Assembly: GCF_000708285.2 (NCBI RefSeq)
Contig: NZ_JAUG01000033.1
Span: 1-43,224 of the forward strand
Length of the DNA: 43,224 nucleotides
DNA from: Pedobacter borealis DSM 19626
Lineage (GTDB): Bacteria > Bacteroidota > Bacteroidia > Sphingobacteriales > Sphingobacteriaceae
Direction: 5' to 3'
Shown: positions 8,477-16,690 of the stretch, in pieces
Numbering within the stretch: position 1 is the first letter of the stretch
Layout: the number at the start of each line of letters is the position of its first letter
The notes under the pieces: generated by a model
What the model was told of the DNA's origin: nothing
Databases searched by the model: none
Seen by the model: the letters and a program-made list of their open reading frames with translations, nothing else
Position numbers and translations under genes: made by a program

Positions 8477-8507
8477 CAAAGGTAATAGTTATTTAGATTA
8501 ATTCCAA
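8477..8507 (-). promoter_or_regulatory. Promoter of the small cysteine-rich gene
   Basis: On the minus strand the -33 TTG (8505-8507) is followed after 20 bases by the exact -7 box TACCTTTG (8477-8484). Transcription would start about 4 nt before the ATG at 8469. Confidence 0.55.
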
Positions 8508-8567
8508 TTAATTAATATTCCTGGAAGATTTAAAAAATATAAATGCTACATTTTTGAAGGCAATTTG

Positions 8568-8598
8568 TAATTTAGCGAACTAACCAAAAAATTCATAA
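8568..8598 (+). promoter_or_regulatory. Promoter/leader element of scoAB, shared with the thiolase gene
   Basis: The element starts with TAATTTAGCG (a -7-like box, one mismatch to TAnnTTTG) and continues with CTAACC, an A run and TTCATAA, ending one base before the scoA ATG. The thiolase leader (38076-38105, minus strand) has TAACTTAGCG and the same CTAACC-A(5)-TTCATAA continuation, about 27 of 31 aligned positions identical. Two genes of the same pathway sharing this element suggests a common promoter or regulatory site. Confidence 0.55.
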
Positions 8599-8599
8599 G

Positions 8600-9301
8600 A
8601 TGATAAATAAAGTGGTATCTGGAGCTGAAGAGGCTATTAAGGATATATCAGATGGTGCTACCCTCATGCTTGGTGGTTTCGGGCTTTGTGGTATTCCAGA
8701 AAATTGCATTAATGCTTTGGTAAACAAACAGGTGAAAAATTTAACCTGTATCTCTAATAATGCCGGTGTTGATGATTTTGGTATCGGTTTAATGCTGAAA
8801 CAACGTCAGGTTAAAAAAATGATTTCTTCGTATGTAGGTGAAAATGCCGAATTTGAAAGGCAATTGCTGAGTGGCGAACTCGAAGTAGACCTTATTCCAC
8901 AAGGCACTTTAGCTACGCGTTGTCTGGCTGCCGGATATGGTATGCCTGCAATTTTTACGCCTGCAGGTGTGGGTACTGAAGTGGCAGAAGGCAAAGAAGT
9001 ACGCAATTTTGATGGCAAGGATTATTTAATGGAATATGCTTTTGATGCCGATTTCGCTATTGTTAAAGCCTGGAAAGGTGATACCGCTGGAAATTTAATC
9101 TTCAGGTCTACCAGCCGGAACTTTAATCCAGTGATGGCTATGGCGGGCAAAGTAACCATTGCCGAGGTAGAAGAGTTGGTGGAGGCCGGTGAACTTGATC
9201 CAGATTATATCCATACGCCTGGTATTTATGTCCATCGGATTTTTCAAGGGAAAGATTATGAGAAAAGAATCGAGCAGAGAACAGTGAGAAAGGTTCAATA
9301 G
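8600..9301 (+). CDS. scoA: Succinyl-CoA:3-ketoacid CoA-transferase subunit A
   Basis: A 233-residue family I CoA-transferase alpha subunit. The signature [13 protein letters not shown] (about residues 27-39) and the [15 protein letters not shown] segment are typical of SCOT/AtoD subunits. With scoB it forms the enzyme that moves CoA from succinyl-CoA to acetoacetate (or the reverse), linking ketone bodies and branched-chain amino-acid breakdown to the TCA cycle. The exact acid specificity cannot be proven by sequence. scoB follows after 69 bp of AT-rich sequence, so both are probably on one mRNA. Confidence 0.93.
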   Translation: MINKVVSGAEEAIKDISDGATLMLGGFGLCGIPENCINALVNKQVKNLTCISNNAGVDDFGIGLMLKQRQVKKMISSYVGENAEFERQLLSGELEVDLIPQGTLATRCLAAGYGMPAIFTPAGVGTEVAEGKEVRNFDGKDYLMEYAFDADFAIVKAWKGDTAGNLIFRSTSRNFNPVMAMAGKVTIAEVEELVEAGELDPDYIHTPGIYVHRIFQGKDYEKRIEQRTVRKVQ

Positions 9302-9370
9302 CTCACTTGTTCATTAATTCATTGGTGAATCATTTATTCGAAATTCTTTCAATCAATCATTAAAAAAAAT

Positions 9371-10030
9371 ATGTTTTCAAAAGAAGAAATCGCACAGCGT
9401 ATTGCTAAAGAAATAAAAGACGGATACTATGTTAACCTTGGTATTGGCATACCTACTTTGGTCGCCAATTATATTCCAAAGGGAATTAACGTAGTGTTAC
9501 AGTCTGAAAACGGCTTATTGGGTATGGGGCCATTTCCTTTCGAAGGAGAGGAAGATGCCGATTTAATTAACGCAGGGAAACAGACCATCACCACTTTGCC
9601 AGGATCGTCTATTTTTGATTCGGCCATGAGTTTTGGGATGATCCGTGCGCAAAAAGTAGATCTGACTATTCTGGGAGCCATGGAGGTATCAGAAAATGGT
9701 GATATTGCCAACTGGAAAATCCCAGGTAAAATGGTAAAGGGAATGGGAGGGGCTATGGATTTGGTAGCATCAGCCAAAAATATTATTGTGGCGATGCAGC
9801 ACATCAATAGAGCAGGAGAAAGTAAATTATTACCTAAATGTACTCTGCCTTTAACCGGTGTAAAATGCATTAAAAAAATTGTAACTGAATTGGCGGTTTT
9901 GGATATTCTGCCTGAAGGTGGTTTTAAACTTTTGGAGCGTGCACCAGGCGTAAGTATCGAATTTATACAACAATCTACAGCTGGGAGATTGGTAATAGAA
10001 GGTGAGATTCCTGAAATGAGATTGGATTAA
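9371..10030 (+). CDS. scoB: Succinyl-CoA:3-ketoacid CoA-transferase subunit B
   Basis: A 219-residue beta subunit of the family I CoA-transferase. The catalytic glutamate lies in QSENGLLGMGP (about residues 49-59), where family members form the glutamyl-CoA thioester intermediate. GKQTITTLPGSSIFDSA and GAMDLVASAKN are further family blocks. Length is normal. The gene ends about 75 bp before a strong bidirectional terminator shared with the convergent uridine kinase gene. Confidence 0.93.
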   Translation: MFSKEEIAQRIAKEIKDGYYVNLGIGIPTLVANYIPKGINVVLQSENGLLGMGPFPFEGEEDADLINAGKQTITTLPGSSIFDSAMSFGMIRAQKVDLTILGAMEVSENGDIANWKIPGKMVKGMGGAMDLVASAKNIIVAMQHINRAGESKLLPKCTLPLTGVKCIKKIVTELAVLDILPEGGFKLLERAPGVSIEFIQQSTAGRLVIEGEIPEMRLD

Positions 10031-10064
10031 ACTGGTGGTTTGTGGGGACACAAACCACGGCGGC

Positions 10065-10097
10065 TAGGGCTTCGACTCCGCTCAGTCTGGCACGACG
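10065..10097. repeat. Partial intergenic repeat (GTCGAAG/CTGAGC family)
   Basis: GGGCTTCGACTCCGCTCAGTCTGG is a single arm related to the paired repeat at 1362-1443. No partner arm is seen, so this is a solo or decayed copy. Confidence 0.5.
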
Positions 10098-10105
10098 TAT
10101 TATCA

Positions 10106-10142
10106 AAAAAGAAGTCAAGCTTTTGAAAGCTTGACTTCTTTG
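10106..10142. terminator. Bidirectional terminator between scoB and udk
   Basis: A perfect stem, AAAGAAGTCAAGCTT pairing with AAGCTTGACTTCTTT around a short loop, is flanked by A- and T-runs. It is placed to end both the scoB and the convergent udk transcripts. Confidence 0.85.
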
Positions 10143-10145
10143 ATT

Positions 10146-10796
10146 TTACTGTATATCTACCAAAATACTGTTTCTTAAATCGTTGGAGATATCTTCTGTG
10201 ATACCGATAATTTCTTCAGGTTCGTTGGTATTGTTCATTATTACCTTATTACACTGTTCGCGATACGGCAATAAATATTCCTTATAGGCAGGAACCACAT
10301 GATTGTGCCATTTGTACAATACATCGTCTTCAGGGTAACCACGTTCCAAGCCATCACGTTTTATGCGGCGATCTAAAGCTACCTGTTCATCTGCATCGAC
10401 AAAAATGGTATGATCCAGCAGTGCGGCAATTTCTTTAAAGTGAAGAATAAAAAGCCCCTCAACAATAATAATAGGCGCCGATTTAATTTCCAAAATTTTA
10501 ACTACGGCCAATGGATTATTGAAGTTGTATTCTTTTTTGTAAACAACCTCACCACTCATTAACTGCTTAATGTCTCTTAAAAACTGTTCACTGTCAATGG
10601 TAGAAGGGAGGTCGAAGTTGTATAACTTGTTTTCTTCCTGTGTCATCTCGCCCGCTGGGATATAATAGTCATCTTGCGATACGAGTGTTACTTCATCCTG
10701 TTTAAAATGGTGAAGAAAGCAGTTTAAGAAAAATGTTTTACCCGATCCGCTACCACCGGCAATACCAATTATAAATGGCTTTTTGTTCAAACTCAT
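10146..10796 (-). CDS. udk: Uridine kinase
   Basis: A 216-residue P-loop kinase that phosphorylates uridine and cytidine in pyrimidine salvage. The Walker A motif GIAGGSGSGKT is at residues 11-21. SQDDYY (about 40-45) is the uridine-binding segment, and IIVEGLFILH is the Walker B-like strand. RRIKRDGLERGYPEDDV fits the lid region. Length is typical. The start overlaps the LysM gene stop by ATGA, so it is translationally coupled to an envelope protein, an unexpected pairing. Confidence 0.9.
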   Translation of the reverse strand: MSLNKKPFIIGIAGGSGSGKTFFLNCFLHHFKQDEVTLVSQDDYYIPAGEMTQEENKLYNFDLPSTIDSEQFLRDIKQLMSGEVVYKKEYNFNNPLAVVKILEIKSAPIIIVEGLFILHFKEIAALLDHTIFVDADEQVALDRRIKRDGLERGYPEDDVLYKWHNHVVPAYKEYLLPYREQCNKVIMNNTNEPEEIIGITEDISNDLRNSILVDIQ

Positions 10797-12337
10797 TGAG
10801 CACTATATGTTAAATTGCAGAAAAAACGTTTGTCTAAAGCGCCCAATGAATCGGCTACAGCTTTAGTCATTACAATTATAACATCTTTTGTGGATTCGTT
10901 CTCCGTAAATTTACCAACAACTTTGGCAAAGGTAGTGCGGTTGGTCATTGGGTTGGTAATCTTAATTACCCTGCCCACAGGTGCGGTACGGTGTAAAACC
11001 AACATTTTTGTTCCGTCCAGATCCTGGTCTGCAATCCAAACAGCGGTTCCTTTTTCTTCGATCTGGCTTAAACCATATACGCTCGGGTCGCGGCGAAGTT
11101 TAGGGTCTTTAACCATGGTGCTATCTGGTTCGTTTTCCTGCTCTTCTTTCGATAAATCATTTACCGATTTAGGTTGTGGCGGTTTAGGAATAATCAGTTT
11201 CTGGTCAACTTTTATTGCGTTATCCTCCAGTTTATTTGCTGATCTGATCTGATAAGCGGTTAAATTGTATTTTTTAGCAATGGTAAAAATGTTTTCTCCA
11301 GTAGCAACGGTATGAATAAAACTTTCTTCTTTTGTTGCTGGTGTTTCTTTAAACTTTGCATCTACCTCTTTAGCTTTTGCTTCAGCTTGTTTTTCTTTCG
11401 GAACCTGAACATCTGTAATAATCCCTCCCGGTACTTTTAAAACCTGACCAATGGTAATGGCGTTATCAGGCAAATCGTTCAGTTTTCTAATCTGGTAAGC
11501 GGTAATGCCGTATTGTTTAGCGATGGTGAAAATAGTTTCGTTCCTTAAAACAGTGTGTGTGCCGGCCGCATCTGTAGATTTGTTCTCCTGAACAGGTTTT
11601 TCTTCGACAGCAGCCACTACTTTGTTCTCATCAATGTTTTTAGTTGCCGGAATTTTAAGTTTCTGACCGATACGCAAGTTATTTCCTGAAAGATTGTTGG
11701 CTTTTTTTACTTCTTCAACAATAGTGCCGTATTTTTCGGCTATTTTGCCTAAAAACTCCTTAGGCGCAACAGTATGCTCGATCATGGTTTGATCAGCAGA
11801 TGATGCATTGGCTTGAAGCGTTTCTGTATTGTTTTTCGCTGGTGGCGTTACCGGAGCAGCTGTTGCAGTTTGTTCTCCATTTTTAGCAGGGATTTTTAAA
11901 ACCTGACCGATGCTTAAATTACTGCTGCTAAGGTTGTTTAAAGCTTTAATCTCATTAATGGTTGTGCCGTATTTTTCGGCGAGCATGTTTAGATTTTCTT
12001 TTGGCTTGATGGTATGTTCTAGTATGTTGCCAGTAGAAGCGCTTTGATTTTGTGTGCTGTTAGCTGATCCTGTTGCGGTAAAAGGAATATTTGTTGGTAC
12101 TTTAATGATTATCCCAACCTGAAGGTATTTATTGTCATTAAAGGCCATAATCTCTTTAGGAGAAACATTATACTTTCTTCCTATTGAATAATAAGTGTCT
12201 TTTGCTACAGTTTGATGAACGATCAGTTTTTTGCCTTTATTATTTTCTACACCGATAGAGTCTCTTGCTGTGTTGGCTTTGGTATTTGCAATGTTTAAAG
12301 CAAATAACACTACAGCAGATAAATATATTTTATGCAT
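10793..12337 (-). CDS. Secreted five-LysM protein with C-terminal RlpA-like double-psi barrel
   Basis: A 514-residue protein with an N-terminal signal peptide (about 1-21). Five LysM peptidoglycan-binding repeats are at about 38-81, 107-150, 187-230, 260-303 and 341-384, joined by Ala/Thr/Lys/Glu-rich linkers. The C-terminal ~85 residues (HRTAPVGRVIKITNPMTNRTTF then VGKFTE, TKAVADSLGA) follow the pattern of the RlpA-like double-psi beta-barrel, but the DRGPF-type catalytic segment is replaced, so lytic activity is doubtful. It is probably a periplasmic wall-binding scaffold. Upstream it shares a 283-bp divergent region with dps. Confidence 0.85.
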   Translation of the reverse strand: MHKIYLSAVVLFALNIANTKANTARDSIGVENNKGKKLIVHQTVAKDTYYSIGRKYNVSPKEIMAFNDNKYLQVGIIIKVPTNIPFTATGSANSTQNQSASTGNILEHTIKPKENLNMLAEKYGTTINEIKALNNLSSSNLSIGQVLKIPAKNGEQTATAAPVTPPAKNNTETLQANASSADQTMIEHTVAPKEFLGKIAEKYGTIVEEVKKANNLSGNNLRIGQKLKIPATKNIDENKVVAAVEEKPVQENKSTDAAGTHTVLRNETIFTIAKQYGITAYQIRKLNDLPDNAITIGQVLKVPGGIITDVQVPKEKQAEAKAKEVDAKFKETPATKEESFIHTVATGENIFTIAKKYNLTAYQIRSANKLEDNAIKVDQKLIIPKPPQPKSVNDLSKEEQENEPDSTMVKDPKLRRDPSVYGLSQIEEKGTAVWIADQDLDGTKMLVLHRTAPVGRVIKITNPMTNRTTFAKVVGKFTENESTKDVIIVMTKAVADSLGALDKRFFCNLTYSAQ

Positions 12338-12500
12338 TTATTTTATGTAAATTTCTAAGTCAAAGGGAGCAATTATACGAATAATATTGTTAACCAGTCT
12401 ATGTTCAGCTATTCGTTTTTAAGTAAAAATAAGATGACTTTAATAGCTTAATATCGATATACCATTCATTAACAAATGTTTGTAAAATTGTTGTTCCCTA

Positions 12501-12515
12501 TAATATTGAATATTA
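12501..12515. promoter_or_regulatory. 7-1-7 palindrome upstream of dps, possible Fur/PerR-type operator
   Basis: TAATATT-G-AATATTA is a perfect inverted repeat with seven-base arms and a one-base centre. This is the geometry of Fur-family (for example PerR) boxes. It is centred about 73 bp before the predicted dps transcription start. The AT-rich background makes chance occurrence possible. Confidence 0.4.
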
Positions 12516-12569
12516 AACGATCTAATAAATAACGTATTGTTCAAAAGACAAAATTGAGCAAAACTTTTA

Positions 12570-12577
12570 TAAATTTG
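12570..12577 (+). promoter_or_regulatory. -7 promoter box of dps
   Basis: TAAATTTG is an exact match to TAnnTTTG. It predicts a start about 4 nt downstream and a leader of about 40 nt before the ATG at 12621. No -33 TTTG is seen at standard spacing. Confidence 0.5.
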
Positions 12578-12620
12578 GGTTGTTACGTAGACATCAAAAA
12601 CATCATAAAAAATAAGAAAA

Positions 12621-13100
12621 ATGGATGCTAAAGAAATAAGCTTAAACGAAAAAGAAGTTAAATCAGTTGTAGATCTTTTGAACGATTATTTGGCTAATTA
12701 TCATATTCATTATCAAAAACTAAGAGGTTGCCACTGGAATATTAAAGGTCAGAACTTTTTTACTTTACATGTTAAGTTTGAAGAATTATATACCAATGCA
12801 CAATTAACTATTGATGAGATAGCCGAGCGTGTATTAACCTTGGGTAAAGCACCGCATAGCCGTTTTGCCGATTATATAAAAGAATCTCAAATTAAAGAAA
12901 TTGATACCATTGGTTTAAAAGACCTTGACATGGTTGATGCCATTTTAGATGATATGGCTGCATTGATCGAATTGGAAAGAGAACTTTTAGAAGCTACAGA
13001 TGCGGCCGGAGACGATGGTTCTAACGATATGGTTAACCGTTTTATGCAGTTTAAAGAGAAAAACACTTGGATGTTGCGCTCTTTTGCAGGAAAGAAATAA
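12621..13100 (+). CDS. dps: Dps family DNA-protection/ferroxidase protein
   Basis: A 159-residue ferritin-like dodecamer-forming protein that oxidises and stores iron and protects DNA from peroxide. The inter-subunit ferroxidase ligands are present with exact family spacing: H38 (in GCHWNIKG), H50, D65 and E69 (in DEIAER). The lysine-rich N-terminus is short. It is single-gene: its own promoter lies upstream and a strong terminator follows at 13118. A Fur/PerR-like palindrome upstream would fit peroxide or iron control, which is inference. Confidence 0.95.
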   Translation: MDAKEISLNEKEVKSVVDLLNDYLANYHIHYQKLRGCHWNIKGQNFFTLHVKFEELYTNAQLTIDEIAERVLTLGKAPHSRFADYIKESQIKEIDTIGLKDLDMVDAILDDMAALIELERELLEATDAAGDDGSNDMVNRFMQFKEKNTWMLRSFAGKK

Positions 13101-13117
13101 TATAATTTAGGTGGTTG

Positions 13118-13171
13118 AAAGCCTCATGTAAGTAGCTTTATTGTAAAATCTGCTTATATGAGGCTTTTTTG
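13118..13171 (+). terminator. Rho-independent terminator of dps
   Basis: AAAGCCTCATGTAAG (13118-13132) pairs with CTTATATGAGGCTTT (13153-13167) over 15 positions with one G-U pair, followed by a T run. The end of the T run supplies the TTTG just upstream of the ubiD -7 box. Confidence 0.85.
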
Positions 13172-13193
13172 TTTCGGAGAAAATCTAATTATT

Positions 13194-13201
13194 TATCTTT
13201 G
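13194..13201 (+). promoter_or_regulatory. -7 promoter box of the ubiD-family gene
   Basis: TATCTTTG matches TAnnTTTG exactly and ends three bases before the ATG at 13205. Transcription would therefore start at or next to the A of the start codon, implying leaderless translation. A TTTG at 13168-13171 could be the -33 box, but its 22-bp spacing is long. Confidence 0.5.
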
Positions 13202-13204
13202 GGC

Positions 13205-15040
13205 ATGGCATACAAAAGTTTAGCAGAATGTGTATCCGATCTTGAAAAGCACGGTCATTTAATCAGAATAAAAGAAGAAGTAGATCCCTATTTAGAAATG
13301 GCAGCCATCCATTTAAGGGTTTACGAAAATAAAGGACCAGCAATACTATTCGAAAAAGTTAAGGGAAGTCCTTTTCCTGCTGTTTCAAACTTGTTTGGGA
13401 CATTAGAGCGATCGAAATTTATTTTTAGAGATACTTTACCAAAAGTACAACAGCTGGTATCATTAAGGAATGATCCGATAAAAGCACTAAAAAATCCATT
13501 TAAATATGCGGGTTCAGCAATGTCGGCTTTATCGGCCTTGCCACTTAAAACACCTTCGGCAAAAAGCAAATTTTTAAAAACAAGTATCAGTCAGTTACCA
13601 CAAATTGTAAACTGGCCTATGGATGGCGGCCCTTTTGTTACCATGCCGCAGGTTTATACTGAAGATATAGATAAACCAGGCGTTTTAAATGCAAATTTAG
13701 GCATGTATCGCATCCAATTGGGTGGGAACGATTATATTCAGGACCAGGAGATCGGGTTGCATTATCAGATCCATAGGGGGATTGGCGTACATCAATCTAA
13801 AGCCAATGCATTAGGCCAACCCTTAAAAGTGAGCATTTTTGTCGGCGGACCACCGTCACACCCTTTAGCTGCCGTGATGCCTTTACCGGAAGGATTATCG
13901 GAAATGACTTTTGCTGGTGCATTGGGCGATAGGCGTTTTCGTTATTTTTATGATGATGAAGGTTTTTGCATCTCTGCAGATACCGATTTTATTATTACCG
14001 GAACGGTTTACCCAAATGAAAATAAGCCAGAAGGGCCTTTTGGCGATCATTTGGGGTATTACAGTTTAACGCATCCTTTTCCTTTGATGAAAGTGCACAA
14101 CGTATATCATAAAAAGGATGCCATTTGGTCGTTTACGGTTGTTGGCCGTCCGCCACAGGAGGATACCAGTTTTGGGGCTTTGATCCATGAAATTACAGGC
14201 TCGGCCATACCACAGGAAATCCATGGTTTAAAAGAAGTTAATGCGGTTGATGCGGCTGGCGTTCACCCTTTGCTTTTTGCCATCGGCAGTGAGCGTTATA
14301 CCCCATATTTAAAAGCGCGGAGACCTCAGGAAATATTAACCATAGCGAACCATATACTGGGAAAAAACCAATTGAGTTTGGCTAAATACCTGTTTATTGC
14401 AGCCAAAGAAGATGATCAGCATTTAAGCACGCACCATATTGAAGCATTTTTTACACATATTTTAGAACGGATAGATTTAACGAGGGATGTTCATTTTTAT
14501 ACCAATACTACAATTGATACACTTGATTATAGTGGTGATGGATTAAACAGCGGATCGAAGGTAGTAATTGCTGCAGCAGGAGATAAGCAGCGTGAACTTT
14601 GGAATAAGATTCCTGAAGGACTGATATTGAGCGATGGGTTTTACCAGCCAAAAATAGCCATTCCAGGGGTTTTGGTTTTAGAAAGCAACAAATATTTAAA
14701 TCCGGAGAAAACAGCTGCTGAAATTGCTTTATTGAATATGGCCTTGATGGATCAGAATTTATCCGGCCTACCTTTAATTATATTGGCTGATGATGCAGAA
14801 TTTACAGCTGCCAATATTGATAACCTGGTTTGGGTCGCTTTTACAAGGAGTAACCCGGCGGCTGACATATATGGTATTAACGATTTTACCATTAATAAAC
14901 ATTGGGGCTGTAAAGGTTCGTTGATTATTGATGCAAGGAAAAAGCCCCACCATGCACCAGAGTTGATCAAGGATGAAGGGGTGGAAAGAAAGTTGGAAGT
15001 TTTAGCCCAAAAGGGTGGAAGCTTGCATGGGATAATTTAA
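13205..15040 (+). CDS. UbiD family prenylated-FMN decarboxylase
   Basis: A 611-residue protein of the UbiD superfamily, which uses prenylated FMN to decarboxylate unsaturated or aromatic acids. The signature PEGPFGDHLGYY (E276 onward) and the block IQLGGNDYIQDQEIGLHYQIHRGIG fit the family. The C-terminal half includes HWGCKGSLIIDA. The length exceeds E. coli UbiD (about 490) and matches the longer Bacteroidetes form, often linked to menaquinone or aromatic-acid metabolism; the substrate is unknown. An open frame extends 12 codons upstream to 13169, but it lies in the dps terminator, so MAYKSLAECV at 13205 is chosen. Confidence 0.88.
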   Translation: MAYKSLAECVSDLEKHGHLIRIKEEVDPYLEMAAIHLRVYENKGPAILFEKVKGSPFPAVSNLFGTLERSKFIFRDTLPKVQQLVSLRNDPIKALKNPFKYAGSAMSALSALPLKTPSAKSKFLKTSISQLPQIVNWPMDGGPFVTMPQVYTEDIDKPGVLNANLGMYRIQLGGNDYIQDQEIGLHYQIHRGIGVHQSKANALGQPLKVSIFVGGPPSHPLAAVMPLPEGLSEMTFAGALGDRRFRYFYDDEGFCISADTDFIITGTVYPNENKPEGPFGDHLGYYSLTHPFPLMKVHNVYHKKDAIWSFTVVGRPPQEDTSFGALIHEITGSAIPQEIHGLKEVNAVDAAGVHPLLFAIGSERYTPYLKARRPQEILTIANHILGKNQLSLAKYLFIAAKEDDQHLSTHHIEAFFTHILERIDLTRDVHFYTNTTIDTLDYSGDGLNSGSKVVIAAAGDKQRELWNKIPEGLILSDGFYQPKIAIPGVLVLESNKYLNPEKTAAEIALLNMALMDQNLSGLPLIILADDAEFTAANIDNLVWVAFTRSNPAADIYGINDFTINKHWGCKGSLIIDARKKPHHAPELIKDEGVERKLEVLAQKGGSLHGII

Positions 15041-15084
15041 AGTGACTATTCCTTCTTCTTAATATCAAATTGTTTGAATGAACA

Positions 15085-15120
15085 AAAAAGGCTTCAGTAA
15101 ATTTACCGAAGCCTTTTATA
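15085..15120. terminator. Bidirectional terminator between ubiD-like and FadL-like genes
   Basis: AAAAAGGCTTC (15085-15095) and GAAGCCTTTT (15108-15117) form a stem flanked by A and T runs. The genes on either side converge here. Confidence 0.8.
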
Positions 15121-15140
15121 AAATATCATGATATTAATGC

Positions 15141-16670
15141 TTAAAACCTTACCCCAAAGGTTAAGAATACGTTGTTTCTATTGCTTTTAACATCTGCAAC
15201 AGGTTCTGTATAATCGTCCAGTAAATACGGACTTGAACTGAAGTTTGTTTTGTAGTTCTGATACGCTAAATCGAAATAATAGTTATCTATTCGGTATCCA
15301 ATTCCTCCGGTGTAGTATTGACCTTGATAAAATTTATTGTCGCCACCTTTAACACCATTTCCGTTTACCCCGTAACCAGCTCTTAAGCTAATTTCGTTCG
15401 TCACTTTTACTTCTGCACCAACTCTGTAGTTAACGGCTTCTTTATAAGATTCTTTGATAAAAGCATTGTTGCTATTGATTGTTGAAAGATCAGAGCCATT
15501 AGAATCTGAAAAACGCATTGAGGCATAATCTACATAATCAACATCAGCTGAGATTAATGCTGTGCCAGCAATTACATAGCTGATACCTGCAGATGCTTTT
15601 AACGGCGTGCGTAAGTTGTAACTGAAAGAATAGTATTGGGTAGGGTTATTTGATTTGTTTGGTGCTGTAGAAGCATTACCCGCAGTAGTTGCCTGTAAAG
15701 TCTCGCTGGTATTATCTTCAATATTCATCCAGGTTGGTGTTTGGAAATTCAAACCGATCCTTAACTCGTTTACAGGTCGGAAAATAGCACCCAATTTTAA
15801 ATTAAAACCGCCGCCTTTAGTTTCCTGGTTTCTAAAGTGGGTCAGGTTGTAATTTTCGTTTCCGTTATATGTTGGTACAACATCACCATCATTATATGAG
15901 TTAACAATGCCGGATTCCGTAAAAGTAGCATCGCTGGTGTATTTTACATTAACAAAACTTGCTGTTGCACCAATGTATACCTTATTGCCAAAATTAAGGG
16001 CACCTGCTACGTTAAATTCAGAAGTTGAACCTAAACGTGCCTCATCCCAGTTTTGTTTAAAATTTGCATTGTTATAAGGTTCTGCAGAAAATTGATTCGG
16101 AAAAGTAGGTGTATTTTTATTAATTAAATAACTTTTGTAAGCATCGCCAGCCACGCTATTGTCGGTTCCGAAATTATTTGCTTGATCTACATATGAATCT
16201 CTTATGGAGCTGTTGGTATTGGTTCCATTATAACTGATGTTATTTAAAAAATCGTTATTTCTCGTATAGCTTAAGCCGAATACGGTACTTACCAATCCTT
16301 TATTTACATCAGCGCCTTTTATTCTTGCCGCTGGGCTGTAAAATACAACACCAATATTGTTCAGGTTAATCTGACTTTTACTTGCTTTTGTATTATTGCC
16401 TAAATAAGCGCTGTTATTAGAAACTGAATTAAATTCAGGGGTTAAACTAAACTCAGATTTGGTAAATAAGCCCAATCCGGCGGGGTTTGCGTTAATTGAA
16501 CCAATATCACCTCCAACCCCAATTTGCGCACCACCCATTCCCTTAAATCGGGCAGAACTACCATAATTGGTTTGAGAAAAGCGGAATGCATCAGGCGCGT
16601 AACTTTGGGCGTACGTTGTTCCCATAGCAGCTACTGTAGCTACTAGTGAAGCTAAAATATATTTTTTCAT
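15141..16670 (-). CDS. OmpP1/FadL/TodX-like outer-membrane beta-barrel protein
   Basis: A 509-residue outer-membrane protein. A signal peptide ends at ...TTYA (residue 21). The mature N-terminus has ARFKGMGGAQIGVGGDIGSINANPAGLGLFTKSEFSLTPEF, the hallmark of the FadL/OmpP1 family in Bacteroidetes, where the N-terminal hatch has an NPAG motif. The protein ends in NVFLTFGVRF, a terminal-Phe beta-strand expected of BAM substrates. Family members carry hydrophobic compounds such as fatty acids or aromatics; some are annotated as hemin receptors. It lies 20 bp downstream of the Gly/Tyr-rich lipoprotein gene and is probably co-transcribed with it. Confidence 0.85.
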   Translation of the reverse strand: MKKYILASLVATVAAMGTTYAQSYAPDAFRFSQTNYGSSARFKGMGGAQIGVGGDIGSINANPAGLGLFTKSEFSLTPEFNSVSNNSAYLGNNTKASKSQINLNNIGVVFYSPAARIKGADVNKGLVSTVFGLSYTRNNDFLNNISYNGTNTNSSIRDSYVDQANNFGTDNSVAGDAYKSYLINKNTPTFPNQFSAEPYNNANFKQNWDEARLGSTSEFNVAGALNFGNKVYIGATASFVNVKYTSDATFTESGIVNSYNDGDVVPTYNGNENYNLTHFRNQETKGGGFNLKLGAIFRPVNELRIGLNFQTPTWMNIEDNTSETLQATTAGNASTAPNKSNNPTQYYSFSYNLRTPLKASAGISYVIAGTALISADVDYVDYASMRFSDSNGSDLSTINSNNAFIKESYKEAVNYRVGAEVKVTNEISLRAGYGVNGNGVKGGDNKFYQGQYYTGGIGYRIDNYYFDLAYQNYKTNFSSSPYLLDDYTEPVADVKSNRNNVFLTFGVRF

Positions 16671-16690
16671 GTTGTGTGTTTAAATTTAAA

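Larger units (their letters stand above)
12338..12620. promoter_or_regulatory. Divergent intergenic region between the LysM gene and dps
   Basis: This AT-rich region contains no ORF. It holds a 7-1-7 inverted repeat at 12501-12515 and the dps -7 box at 12570-12577. A shorter ACAAA-TG-TTTGT inverted repeat lies at about 12472-12483. Confidence 0.5.
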
